Shown: positions 7,874 to 15,101 of the stretch, piece by piece
How the letters are laid out: every line of letters starts with the position of its first letter
How positions within the stretch are numbered: the first letter of the stretch is position 1
From: Flavobacterium sp. SM15
GTDB lineage: Bacteria > Bacteroidota > Bacteroidia > Flavobacteriales > Flavobacteriaceae
NCBI RefSeq assembly: GCF_022012335.1
Contig: NZ_JAKLTO010000002.1
Span: 496,001-560,000, forward strand
Reading direction: 5' to 3'
Length of the DNA stretch: 64,000 bases
The notes under the pieces: generated by a model
Told to the model about the DNA's origin: nothing
Databases searched by the model: none
What the model saw: only the letters and a program-made list of their open reading frames with translations
Made by a program: the position numbers and the translations under genes

Positions 7874-8457
7874 TCTAAATAAGCCGAAATGGCTAACCCC
7901 GTAAAAATTAAATACTGTAACGACAACATTCCCAGACCTCTATAGGCATAAATAGGTGTAACAATAAAATCACCCAGTATCCATAAGGTCCAGTTCTCTA
8001 TTTTTTTGTTGGCCATGTACCACATTGCAGTAAAGAAAATCCCCGCTGCTGTTATGTCAACATAATTTTCTTTTTTGATTTCTTGCCCAACGGTTTTATA
8101 GATTGCGAAAACTACAACAATTGTCAAAAAAAACAATGCAATTCCTATTATTTTTTCTTTAAAATCTGTTCTTGTAATAGGTAAACTATTCGCATTCTTA
8201 TCTTTTCTGTTCCAATTCCACCAACCATAAATACTCATGACCGAAAAATAGAGATTAATCATCATATCCCCCAAATACCCTGCAATCCAAAGCAAATAGG
8301 TTGTGATGATTGTAGCCACCAAACCCGTTGGATACACCAGAATGTTCTCTTTTTTGGCGAACCACACACTGGCAATCCCCAAAACAAAAGCAATAAATTC
8401 CAGCACAATTTGAGTGATGGTCGCATTTTTATATGCCTCCAGAAAAAAATCAATCAT
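7840..8457 (-). CDS. PnuC/PnuT-type vitamin transporter
   Basis: A 205-residue integral membrane protein with about seven hydrophobic helices and the family motif YGWWNW (Trp79 to Trp82, W-x-x-W) that lines the substrate site in PnuC proteins. The family facilitates diffusion of nicotinamide riboside (PnuC) or thiamine (PnuT), trapped by phosphorylation inside. The locus ends in a TPP-riboswitch-controlled receptor, so a thiamine-specific PnuT is plausible, but pnuC itself has no riboswitch and no NadR or thiamine kinase gene is adjacent. It starts nine bases after pcrB and overlaps DUF4301 by 34 bases. Substrate unresolved. Confidence 0.88.
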   Translation of the reverse strand: MIDFFLEAYKNATITQIVLEFIAFVLGIASVWFAKKENILVYPTGLVATIITTYLLWIAGYLGDMMINLYFSVMSIYGWWNWNRKDKNANSLPITRTDFKEKIIGIALFFLTIVVVFAIYKTVGQEIKKENYVDITAAGIFFTAMWYMANKKIENWTLWILGDFIVTPIYAYRGLGMLSLQYLIFTGLAISAYLEWRRILQQKII

Positions 8458-8466
8458 AATTTCAAA

Positions 8467-9177
8467 TTAGAAATTAAAGAAATCGCTGTCGTTTTCAAAA
8501 GCCGTTCCGATCACCACCATATCCGCTCCACATTGATAGGCCTGGTCGATTGCTTTTTTGGAACGTATCCCGCCTCCAACGATAACCGGAACACTTATAT
8601 TCTGAGAAACCTTGGAAATCATCTCTAACGGAACGGCCCATTGGGCACCACTTCCCGCTTCCAGATAAATCAGTTTAATACCGATAAACTCTCCTGCTTG
8701 TGCCGTCTGTAAAACATAATCGGAATTCTCACGAGCTAACGGCTCTGTTTTACTAACACGCTGTACTGCAGTTTGTGTTCCGCTTTCAATTAAAATATAG
8801 CCGGTTGAAATAATCTCAAGTTTGGTTTGCTTTAAAATCGGAACAGCATTCACCTGGTGCTCAATCAAATAATCCGGATTACGACCGGAAAGCAGCGTCA
8901 AAAACAAAATTGCATCGGCACGGTTGGAAATCTGTGAAGGATTCCCGGGAAACAAAACAATCGGCAACGTCGTTTTATGCTTTAAGCGCTCAATTAACTC
9001 ATCAATAATAGTTGCCTGAACAATACTTCCGCCAACAAAAACATGGGTTGCCGGGGAAGCATTTATTTTCAATATCAGGGCATCTAAAACATTCATGTCG
9101 ATCTTATCCGGATCAAGCAATACTGCCAAGAGCTTTCTCCCTTCTTTTTTTGCCGATAGAATGTCGTTGTAAATCAT
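8467..9177 (-). CDS. pcrB: Geranylgeranylglyceryl/heptaprenylglyceryl phosphate synthase family protein
   Basis: A TIM-barrel prenyltransferase of 236 residues from the ATG giving MIYNDILSAKKEG; upstream in-frame starts at 9240 and 9267 would add poorly conserved residues. Motifs AVLLDPDKI, HVFVGGSI, LFPGNPSQIS, YLEAGSGA and IVGGGIRSKKAI are those of the PcrB/GGGPS family, which joins a polyprenyl diphosphate to glycerol-1-phosphate. Members occur in Bacteroidetes although ether lipids are not prominent there. It leads the pcrB-pnuC-DUF4301-arfB minus-strand run. The family is firm; the lipid product in this lineage is not known to me. Confidence 0.88.
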   Translation of the reverse strand: MIYNDILSAKKEGRKLLAVLLDPDKIDMNVLDALILKINASPATHVFVGGSIVQATIIDELIERLKHKTTLPIVLFPGNPSQISNRADAILFLTLLSGRNPDYLIEHQVNAVPILKQTKLEIISTGYILIESGTQTAVQRVSKTEPLARENSDYVLQTAQAGEFIGIKLIYLEAGSGAQWAVPLEMISKVSQNISVPVIVGGGIRSKKAIDQAYQCGADMVVIGTAFENDSDFFNF

Positions 9178-9302
9178 TTTAGAAATCCGTTTTTGATTTG
9201 GTAAAAATAGCCCTTTTTTAAAATCCGTAAAATAATACATTACTTTTTGTATGATAATCTTACCCACTTCTCTTTTATTATGAAAATCTTTTTTCTAACA
9301 AC

Positions 9303-9316
9303 ATGATTTTTATCAT
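9303..9316 (+). promoter_or_regulatory. FNR-like palindrome ATGAT-N4-ATCAT
   Basis: A perfect inverted repeat ATGAT TTTT ATCAT, differing by one base per arm from the FNR consensus TTGAT-N4-ATCAA. Its centre lies about 43 bases before the start expected from the TAAATTTG element at 9340-9347, the position of class II CRP/FNR activators. It precedes a globin operon. The regulator is inferred. Confidence 0.5.
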
Positions 9317-9339
9317 AAAACCGAGGCCGCTAATCGATG

Positions 9340-9347
9340 TAAATTTG
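9340..9347 (+). promoter_or_regulatory. -7 promoter element TAAATTTG of the globin operon
   Basis: TAAATTTG fits TAnnTTTG and lies 21 bases before the first gene; no TTTG lies at the usual upstream distance, where the FNR-like palindrome is found instead, as expected for an activator-dependent promoter. Confidence 0.55.
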
Positions 9348-9368
9348 TCCTATAAAACAATAGAAATC

Positions 9369-9656
9369 ATGACATTATATCAAAAATCACTACAGGACTT
9401 TCAAAGAGGATATATGGGGTTTGCAACCTTAGCGATTATCGGACAAAGTTGTTTAGGAGGCGCTGCCGCAATGTACATTTTACAAAACGGAACTTCCGTA
9501 CTTCAAATGGTGCAATTGGCCATAGTGGTACTAATTTGCAGTATTGTAAACGGTTCCATTTTAGCACAACAGAAACCGAAACTTGTTTTCAACCTGATCA
9601 TATCCAGTGCTGTAATCAGTATGGTAATGATTATTTTGAACACGCTGATCCTTTAA
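9369..9656 (+). CDS. Small membrane protein in operon with globin
   Basis: A 95-residue protein from the ATG giving MTLYQKSLQDFQRGYMGF; the in-frame upstream ATG overlaps the palindrome and promoter and is rejected. It has about three hydrophobic helices, with a glycine/alanine-rich first helix (GQSCLGGAAAMYIL). I do not recognise a named family. The globin begins one base after its stop, so the two are co-translated and probably respond to the same oxygen or nitric oxide signal. Function unknown; a respiratory or gas-related membrane role is only inferred from the partner. Confidence 0.78.
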   Translation: MTLYQKSLQDFQRGYMGFATLAIIGQSCLGGAAAMYILQNGTSVLQMVQLAIVVLICSIVNGSILAQQKPKLVFNLIISSAVISMVMIILNTLIL

Positions 9657-9657
9657 A

Positions 9658-10077
9658 ATGAAAACCGACATTCAAAATCGGGACGATCTTTCTCTATTAG
9701 TGCATACTTTCTATGCCAAGATAAGGAGCAATACCGAAATCGGCCATTTCTTTAACCAAACCATCACCGACTGGGATAGCCATTTGGAAAAGCTGACCGA
9801 TTTCTGGGAAAACAATCTTTTCGCGGTGCGAAAGTATTTTGGAAACCCTTTGCCAGCGCATGTGGAGGTCGATGAAAAATTCCACAACACTGTTAATCCC
9901 GATGTTTTTGGTCTTTGGCTGAATCTCTGGTTCGAAACTCTTGAGGAATTATTCGAAGGAGAAAATGTAGAACTTCTAAAGCGTCGTGCCAGAAAGATGG
10001 GAACCTTTTTAATGATCAGTATTTACGAAAACCGATCGCGAAATCATTCTGCTCTTAAAACACAAACCAACATATAG
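9658..10077 (+). CDS. Group III truncated hemoglobin
   Basis: A 139-residue 2-over-2 globin. It reads LVHTFYAKIRSNTEIGHFF at the N-terminus, WDSHLEKLTDFWENNLF around the distal region, and has the candidate proximal His in AHVEVDEKFH (distal-side residues are group III-like). Group III truncated globins bind oxygen or nitric oxide and are often tied to low-oxygen physiology. It is translationally linked to the small membrane protein upstream. Its last 34 bases overlap the 3' end of the convergent phosphopantetheinyl transferase gene. Confidence 0.87.
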   Translation: MKTDIQNRDDLSLLVHTFYAKIRSNTEIGHFFNQTITDWDSHLEKLTDFWENNLFAVRKYFGNPLPAHVEVDEKFHNTVNPDVFGLWLNLWFETLEELFEGENVELLKRRARKMGTFLMISIYENRSRNHSALKTQTNI

Positions 10078-10673
10078 TTTTCGATTTCTTCAAAACAGAC
10101 CTTGTAATGCTCAACCGTGTTATTAAAACGCAGTTGGGCATTGCATTTTTTATCCGTCAATAGAAATTCGTCTTCGAAAATATGATCCGGAAAACTGATG
10201 CCAATTTCGTTTTTCAGTTTAAAAATCGCCTCTTTAATACCCCAAATTACAGTAGCTTTCTTGGTTTGATCTGCCTCGGTTAAATGTTCCAAATGCGAAA
10301 CATTCATAAAACGAGGAGCGATTCGCAACACTTTTTCTTTTACCTGCTCAATATCCAGCCCTATATTTTTTTCACTTAAAACGATGGCCGAAAAATCAAA
10401 AGAATGGGATATGGAAATGTGTGTTCCGTCTTTTAAATGCGGCTTGCCAAGCTGGTCATAATACAAATCAAAATCCGAATAACCACAATGTTGCAAAAGC
10501 ATCCGAACGGATAAAAAACCTTTTTGGTGGCTCTTAGATTTCATGCCTTCCAAACGGGCCAAGGAAACATCTTTTAAACGCGTCTCACGGAAAAGCCAAT
10601 CAAAATCTTCGGTTATTTTCCAAAGAAAAACCTTTGCACAAGAGTCTATATGGATAACTTTAAAAAATGACAT
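10044..10673 (-). CDS. 4'-phosphopantetheinyl transferase superfamily protein
   Basis: A 209-residue Sfp-type enzyme that transfers phosphopantetheine from CoA to a carrier-protein serine. The motifs are ISISHSFDFSAIVLS, then NIGLDIEQVKEKVLRIAPRF (the Asp-x-Glu magnesium ligands) and IWGIKEAIFKLKNEIG (the W-x-x-KEA-x-x-K motif). No carrier protein or polyketide gene is in this window, so it probably serves fatty acid synthesis or a distant cluster. It runs divergently from ahcY and convergently overlaps the globin gene. Confidence 0.9.
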   Translation of the reverse strand: MSFFKVIHIDSCAKVFLWKITEDFDWLFRETRLKDVSLARLEGMKSKSHQKGFLSVRMLLQHCGYSDFDLYYDQLGKPHLKDGTHISISHSFDFSAIVLSEKNIGLDIEQVKEKVLRIAPRFMNVSHLEHLTEADQTKKATVIWGIKEAIFKLKNEIGISFPDHIFEDEFLLTDKKCNAQLRFNNTVEHYKVCFEEIENYMLVCVLRAE

Positions 10674-10760
10674 CGAGTAGTTTACTGTTTTTCAAAAGAT
10701 TAGAAAGCTAAACATTTTATAAAATACGCAAAATGCTTTAGGAAAATAAAAGGAAATGCG

Positions 10761-10768
10761 TAATTTTG
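10761..10768 (+). promoter_or_regulatory. ahcY -7 promoter element TAATTTTG
   Basis: TAATTTTG fits TAnnTTTG, with TTTA about 20 bases upstream in place of TTTG. It is 48 bases before the ahcY start, leaving an ordinary leader; I see no riboswitch blocks in that leader. Confidence 0.55.
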
Positions 10769-10816
10769 CAGTCCGAAATCCATCGGAGAGTTATTAAAAA
10801 CAAATATACTAAATAG

Positions 10817-12133
10817 ATGAGTACAACAACCATTCCATTTGTAGCCTACAAAGTAAAAGACATCAATCTTGCAGCTTGGGGTAGAAAAGAAATTGAACTT
10901 GCAGAAGCAGAAATGCCAGGATTAATGGCGCTTCGTGCAGAATATGGAGCAAGCCAGCCTTTAAAAGGAGCGCGTATTGCAGGATGTTTGCATATGACGA
11001 TCCAAACGGCGGTTTTAATCGAAACTTTAATTGCATTAGGTGCAGAAGTTACTTGGTCTTCTTGTAACATCTTCTCTACTCAGGATCAGGCTGCTGCTGC
11101 AATTGCTGCTGCAGGAATCCAGGTGTATGCATGGAAAGGTCTTGATGAAGAGTCTTTTGACTGGTGTATCGAGCAAACGCTTTTCTTCGGGGAAGACAGA
11201 AAACCACTAAACATGATCTTGGACGACGGTGGAGATTTAACCAACATGGTATTTGACCGTTACCCGGAATTAATCCCTGGAATCAAAGGTTTATCGGAAG
11301 AAACTACAACTGGAGTGCACCGTTTGTACGAAAGAATGAAAAACGGAACTTTGTTCATGCCGGCAATCAACGTAAACGATTCGGTTACTAAATCTAAATT
11401 TGACAACAAATACGGTTGTAAAGAATCTGCGGTAGACGCGATCCGTCGTGCTACAGACGTTATGTTAGCAGGTAAAAGAGTAGTCGTTTGTGGATATGGA
11501 GACGTTGGTAAAGGTACCGCAGCTTCGTTCCGTGGCGCTGGTTCTATCGTTACTGTAACTGAAATCGATCCAATCTGTGCATTACAGGCAGCTATGGACG
11601 GTTTTGAAGTAAAAAAATTAGACACTGTTGTTGCAAATGCTGATATCGTAATCACTACTACAGGAAACAAAGACATCGTTATTGGAAAACACTTCGAGGC
11701 GATGAAAGACAAAACTATCGTATGTAACATCGGGCATTTCGACAACGAAATCGACATGGCTTGGCTGAACAAAAACCACGGTGCTTCGAAAATCGAAATC
11801 AAACCTCAGGTGGACAAATATACTATCGCTGGAAAAGACATCCTTATCTTGGCGGAAGGTCGTTTGGTAAACTTAGGTTGCGCAACAGGGCACCCGTCTT
11901 TTGTAATGTCAAACTCGTTCACGAACCAAACATTAGCACAAATCGAGTTGTGGAACAATGCTGCAAACTACAAAAACGAAGTGTATATGTTACCGAAACA
12001 CTTAGATGAGAAAGTAGCAGCGTTACACTTAGCAAAATTAGGTGTTGAATTAGAGACTTTAAATGCAGAACAAGCAGCGTATATCGGTGTTGAAGTTCAA
12101 GGACCTTTCAAACCAGAATATTACAGATACTAA
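10817..12133 (+). CDS. ahcY: S-adenosylhomocysteine hydrolase
   Basis: A 438-residue enzyme splitting S-adenosylhomocysteine into adenosine and homocysteine, which clears the product of methyltransferases. Visible signatures are [27 protein letters not shown], the Rossmann segment [20 protein letters not shown] for tightly bound [15 protein letters not shown] and the C-terminal KPEYYRY that ends SAH hydrolases (the Lys-Tyr acting on the neighbouring subunit's NAD). Length is normal for the bacterial form. It is monocistronic between its own promoter and a strong terminator. Confidence 0.98.
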   Translation: MSTTTIPFVAYKVKDINLAAWGRKEIELAEAEMPGLMALRAEYGASQPLKGARIAGCLHMTIQTAVLIETLIALGAEVTWSSCNIFSTQDQAAAAIAAAGIQVYAWKGLDEESFDWCIEQTLFFGEDRKPLNMILDDGGDLTNMVFDRYPELIPGIKGLSEETTTGVHRLYERMKNGTLFMPAINVNDSVTKSKFDNKYGCKESAVDAIRRATDVMLAGKRVVVCGYGDVGKGTAASFRGAGSIVTVTEIDPICALQAAMDGFEVKKLDTVVANADIVITTTGNKDIVIGKHFEAMKDKTIVCNIGHFDNEIDMAWLNKNHGASKIEIKPQVDKYTIAGKDILILAEGRLVNLGCATGHPSFVMSNSFTNQTLAQIELWNNAANYKNEVYMLPKHLDEKVAALHLAKLGVELETLNAEQAAYIGVEVQGPFKPEYYRY

Positions 12134-12155
12134 TAGCTTGTAGCTTACAGTTTAT

Positions 12156-12186
12156 AAAACCCTTGCAGAGATGTAAGGGTTTTTGT
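12156..12186 (+). terminator. ahcY terminator
   Basis: AAAACCCTT and AAGGGTTTT pair around a 10-base loop and run into T-rich sequence just after ahcY. Confidence 0.85.
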
Positions 12187-12227
12187 TTGCAAAAGATTTT
12201 TCTTACTTTTTAACAAACAAAACACAA

Positions 12228-12776
12228 ATGAGAAAAAGTATTCTCACCCTAACCTGCGCCCTAGTTTTACTTTCATGCAGCATTCAGGGGCTGACCAACG
12301 ATTATTCCAAACTTAACCAAACCGAGAAAACCAAAATTGTTGCACTTGAAAACTTTGAAAAAGTAGACCCAGAGCATGTTTACAAAATCAATGCGAATCA
12401 ATTAAAGCAAGAGCTTAGCAAACATCCAAAATCTTTGGTATATATTTTTAAAAACGGCTGTACTTCCGACCTGTGCAAACCCATGTTTGTTTACGAGAAT
12501 TTCGCCAATAAAAACGGCTACAAACTCTTTTTGGTCATGAACGGTTATGCGAATCTAAACGAAACTCTGGAGCAGCGCATTAACTTTAAAAGCCCTTTAT
12601 TTTCCATTGACAACGAGTACTATAAAAGCAAATACCGAAACACCTACATGCGCTATTTCGAAAATGATTTACAAGGAAAGCCCATCGATGCAGCTGAAGG
12701 CAAGTATTTAGGAAATTTATTTTTCTTCAAAGGAAACCAATTGGAAAAAATTGAACGCGAATTACCTAAAAGCTAG
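12228..12776 (+). CDS. Lipoprotein of unknown function, possibly thioredoxin-like
   Basis: A 182-residue lipoprotein, start chosen at the ATG giving MRKSILTLTC because it yields a clean signal peptide with lipobox LLSC (Cys17). The middle reads SLVYIFKNGCTSDLCKPM, a hydrophobic strand followed by two cysteines (C78 and C83) in the place where a thioredoxin-fold protein has its active-site loop, but the spacing is C-x4-C, not C-x2-C. I recognise no named family. It is monocistronic and faces rpmA across a shared terminator. Confidence 0.78.
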   Translation: MRKSILTLTCALVLLSCSIQGLTNDYSKLNQTEKTKIVALENFEKVDPEHVYKINANQLKQELSKHPKSLVYIFKNGCTSDLCKPMFVYENFANKNGYKLFLVMNGYANLNETLEQRINFKSPLFSIDNEYYKSKYRNTYMRYFENDLQGKPIDAAEGKYLGNLFFFKGNQLEKIERELPKS

Positions 12777-12781
12777 AAAAC

Positions 12782-12814
12782 AAAAAACCCATTCTAAAAC
12801 AGAATGGGTTTTTC
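12782..12814. terminator. Bidirectional terminator between lipoprotein and rpmA
   Basis: Perfect 13-base stem AAAAACCCATTCT / AGAATGGGTTTTT with a 4-base loop, A-run and T-run on the two sides. Confidence 0.9.
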
Positions 12815-12834
12815 AATATTTTTAAGAGTAATTC

Positions 12835-13095
12835 TTATGCTTCAAATGGAACAACAGAAACAAATGACTTGTTGTCACCTTTTTTCTGGAATTTCACTAC
12901 TCCATCAACTTTTGCATGTAAAGTATGATCTTTACCCATGTAAACGTTTTCACCTGGATTGTGCTTAGAACCTCTTTGTCTTACGATAATGTTTCCAGCG
13001 ATTGCAGCTTGACCACCATAAATCTTAACACCTAAACGTTTCGATTCTGATTCTCTACCATTCTTGGAACTACCGACACCTTTCTTGTGAGCCAT
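12835..13095 (-). CDS. rpmA: 50S ribosomal protein L27
   Basis: An 86-residue protein starting [20 protein letters not shown], the typical L27 N-terminus that reaches toward the peptidyl transferase centre. There is no N-terminal extension needing cleavage of the Firmicutes type. It follows rplU by 24 bases, the common rplU-rpmA order. Confidence 0.98.
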   Translation of the reverse strand: MAHKKGVGSSKNGRESESKRLGVKIYGGQAAIAGNIIVRQRGSKHNPGENVYMGKDHTLHAKVDGVVKFQKKGDNKSFVSVVPFEA

Positions 13096-13119
13096 GACGT
13101 ACTAGTTTTTAAATGTTAA

Positions 13120-13479
13120 TTATTCTTCTGTAGCTTCCGCTTTTTTAGTCGCTTTCTTTTTAGCTCCACCGCCAACGATACCTTCGATAACGATTTGAGT
13201 TAAAGCTTGTCTGTGACCGTTTTTCTTTTTGTAACCTTTTCTTCTTTTCTTTTTGAAAACGATTACTTTATCACCTTTTAAGTGTTGTAACACTTTGGCT
13301 TCTACTGAAGCACCTTCTACAGCTGGGGCGCCTAAAGTTACGTTTCCGTTGTCGTCTAACAAAAGAACTTTGTCGAAAGAAACTTTCGCACCTTCTTCTG
13401 CAGCTAAACGGTGAACATAAACCTTTAAGTCTTTGCTTACTTTAAATTGTTGCCCTGCTATCTCTACGATTGCGTACAT
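13120..13479 (-). CDS. rplU: 50S ribosomal protein L21
   Basis: A 119-residue L21 with [14 protein letters not shown] at the start and the conserved [14 protein letters not shown] segment. The last ~20 residues ([18 protein letters not shown]) are a low-complexity lysine/alanine tail beyond the core fold, as often seen in Bacteroidota ribosomal proteins. Confidence 0.98.
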   Translation of the reverse strand: MYAIVEIAGQQFKVSKDLKVYVHRLAAEEGAKVSFDKVLLLDDNGNVTLGAPAVEGASVEAKVLQHLKGDKVIVFKKKRRKGYKKKNGHRQALTQIVIEGIVGGGAKKKATKKAEATEE

Positions 13480-13667
13480 AACAATAATGTTTAGTTAATT
13501 TTTCAAGTGTGCAAATATACAACTATTTCTTTACAGCGCAACTCTTTATCCAAAAAATAATTATAATCACTTAAAAATCAACACCCTTTAAAAAAACACC
13601 CTCTAATTGTAACAAAATCACGAAATTGCACACTCATTCAAGAAATAAAAAATAACTATTAACTCTT

Positions 13668-14993
13668 ATGAAAAAATCTTTAATGGCTTTGAGTTCACTT
13701 TTAATGTTGGGCGCAGCGGCTTCAGCACAAAAAGTAGCATTTGAAGAATACAATCTGGATAACGGCCTGCATGTTATTTTACATCAGGACAAATCGGCTC
13801 CGGTAGTAATTACTTCTGTAATGTATCATGTGGGATCGAAAGACGAAAACCCATCCAGAACCGGATTTGCACACTTTTTTGAACACCTTTTATTTGAAGG
13901 AACCAAAAACATCGGTCGTGGTGAATGGTTTAAAATCGTAACTGCAAACGGAGGGAACAACAACGCAAACACTTCTGAAGACCGTACGTACTACTACGAA
14001 GTTTTTCCTTCCAACAACCTACAATTGGCTTTATGGATGGAATCGGAGCGCTTAATGCACCCGGTAATCAACCAAATTGGGGTAGACACTCAAAACGAAG
14101 TAGTTAAAGAAGAAAAAAGACTTCGTGTAGACAACCAACCTTACGGGAATTTGATTGCTGCAGTTAAACAAAACATGTACAAAGTGCACCCGTACCGTTG
14201 GGCTCCAATCGGGTCTATGGAACACTTAGACGCTGCAACTTTAGAGGAATTCCAGGCGTTCAACAAAAAATTCTACATCCCTAACAATGCTGTTTTAGTA
14301 GTTGCTGGTGATTTCGATCCGGCTCAGGCTAAACAATGGGTTAAAGATTACTTCAGTGCAATTCCAAAAGGAGCTGAAGTTAAAAAACAAAAATTTGAAG
14401 AAGCTCCAATCACGGAGACCATCAAAGCAACATACCAGGATCCAAACATCCAGATTCCAATGATGGTAGCTACTTACAGAACTCCTTCTATGAAAACGCG
14501 TGATGCTCGTGTACTAGACATGATCTCTTCGTATTTATCGGACGGAAAAAGTTCTAAATTGTACAAAAAAGTGGTAGACGACAAGAAAATGGCGTTACAG
14601 ATTGGCGCGTTCAACTACAGCCAGGAAGATTACGGAATGTACATCCTTTACGGCTTACCAATGGGACAAAACACTACAGAAGGCTTACTAAAAGAAGTAG
14701 ATGAGGAAATCGTAAAATTACAGAAAGACTTAATTTCTGAGAAAGACTTCCAAAAACTACAGAACAAATTCGAAAACCAATACGTAAACAGCAACGCAAG
14801 TGTTGAAGGTATTGCAGAGAACCTTGCTTCTTTCTATTTATTATACGGAGATGTAAACCTTATCAATACGGAAATCGAAATGTACCGTTCCATCACCAGA
14901 GAAGAAATCAGAGAGGCAGCTAAAAAATACCTAAACCCGAACCAACGTTTGATTTTAGATTACGTTCCTGCAAAAGACAAAGCACAAAACTAA
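13668..14993 (+). CDS. M16 family zinc metallopeptidase, catalytic subunit
   Basis: A 441-residue periplasmic peptidase with a signal peptide ending ASAQ. The inverted zinc motif is HFFEHLLFEGT (H-x-x-E-H) with the downstream glutamate in NEVVKEEKRLR. The fold is the pitrilysin/insulinase pair of half-domains. It precedes a second M16 protein whose zinc motif is missing, the active/inactive pairing known for heterodimeric M16B peptidases such as mitochondrial processing peptidase. The substrate is unknown; M16 chambers usually take short peptides. Confidence 0.93.
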   Translation: MKKSLMALSSLLMLGAAASAQKVAFEEYNLDNGLHVILHQDKSAPVVITSVMYHVGSKDENPSRTGFAHFFEHLLFEGTKNIGRGEWFKIVTANGGNNNANTSEDRTYYYEVFPSNNLQLALWMESERLMHPVINQIGVDTQNEVVKEEKRLRVDNQPYGNLIAAVKQNMYKVHPYRWAPIGSMEHLDAATLEEFQAFNKKFYIPNNAVLVVAGDFDPAQAKQWVKDYFSAIPKGAEVKKQKFEEAPITETIKATYQDPNIQIPMMVATYRTPSMKTRDARVLDMISSYLSDGKSSKLYKKVVDDKKMALQIGAFNYSQEDYGMYILYGLPMGQNTTEGLLKEVDEEIVKLQKDLISEKDFQKLQNKFENQYVNSNASVEGIAENLASFYLLYGDVNLINTEIEMYRSITREEIREAAKKYLNPNQRLILDYVPAKDKAQN

Positions 14994-15011
14994 GTTGAGA
15001 AGTACTATGAA

Positions 15012-15088
15012 ATCGCCACTAACACCGAGTTTGTCAAAAACAAACACCGACAAACAAAAGGCGATACCATATATGACCTCTGACAAAC
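15012..15088 (+). other. Structured spacer between the two M16 genes
   Basis: ATCGCC (15012-15017) can pair with GGCGAT (15060-15065), enclosing GTTTGTC (15029-15035) and GACAAAC (15049-15055). A second GACAAAC at 15082-15088 could compete for the same GTTTGTC, so two alternative folds are possible just before the second gene. Confidence 0.4.
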
Positions 15089-15101
15089 AATTTTTACATA
15101 T

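Noticed and set aside
10674..10816. SAH or SAM riboswitch in the ahcY leader
   Set aside because: The leader after the TAATTTTG element is only about 40 bases and lacks the conserved riboswitch blocks.
11260..11802. 180-codon minus-strand frame inside ahcY
   Set aside because: Antisense shadow of a highly conserved gene; no start context or motif.
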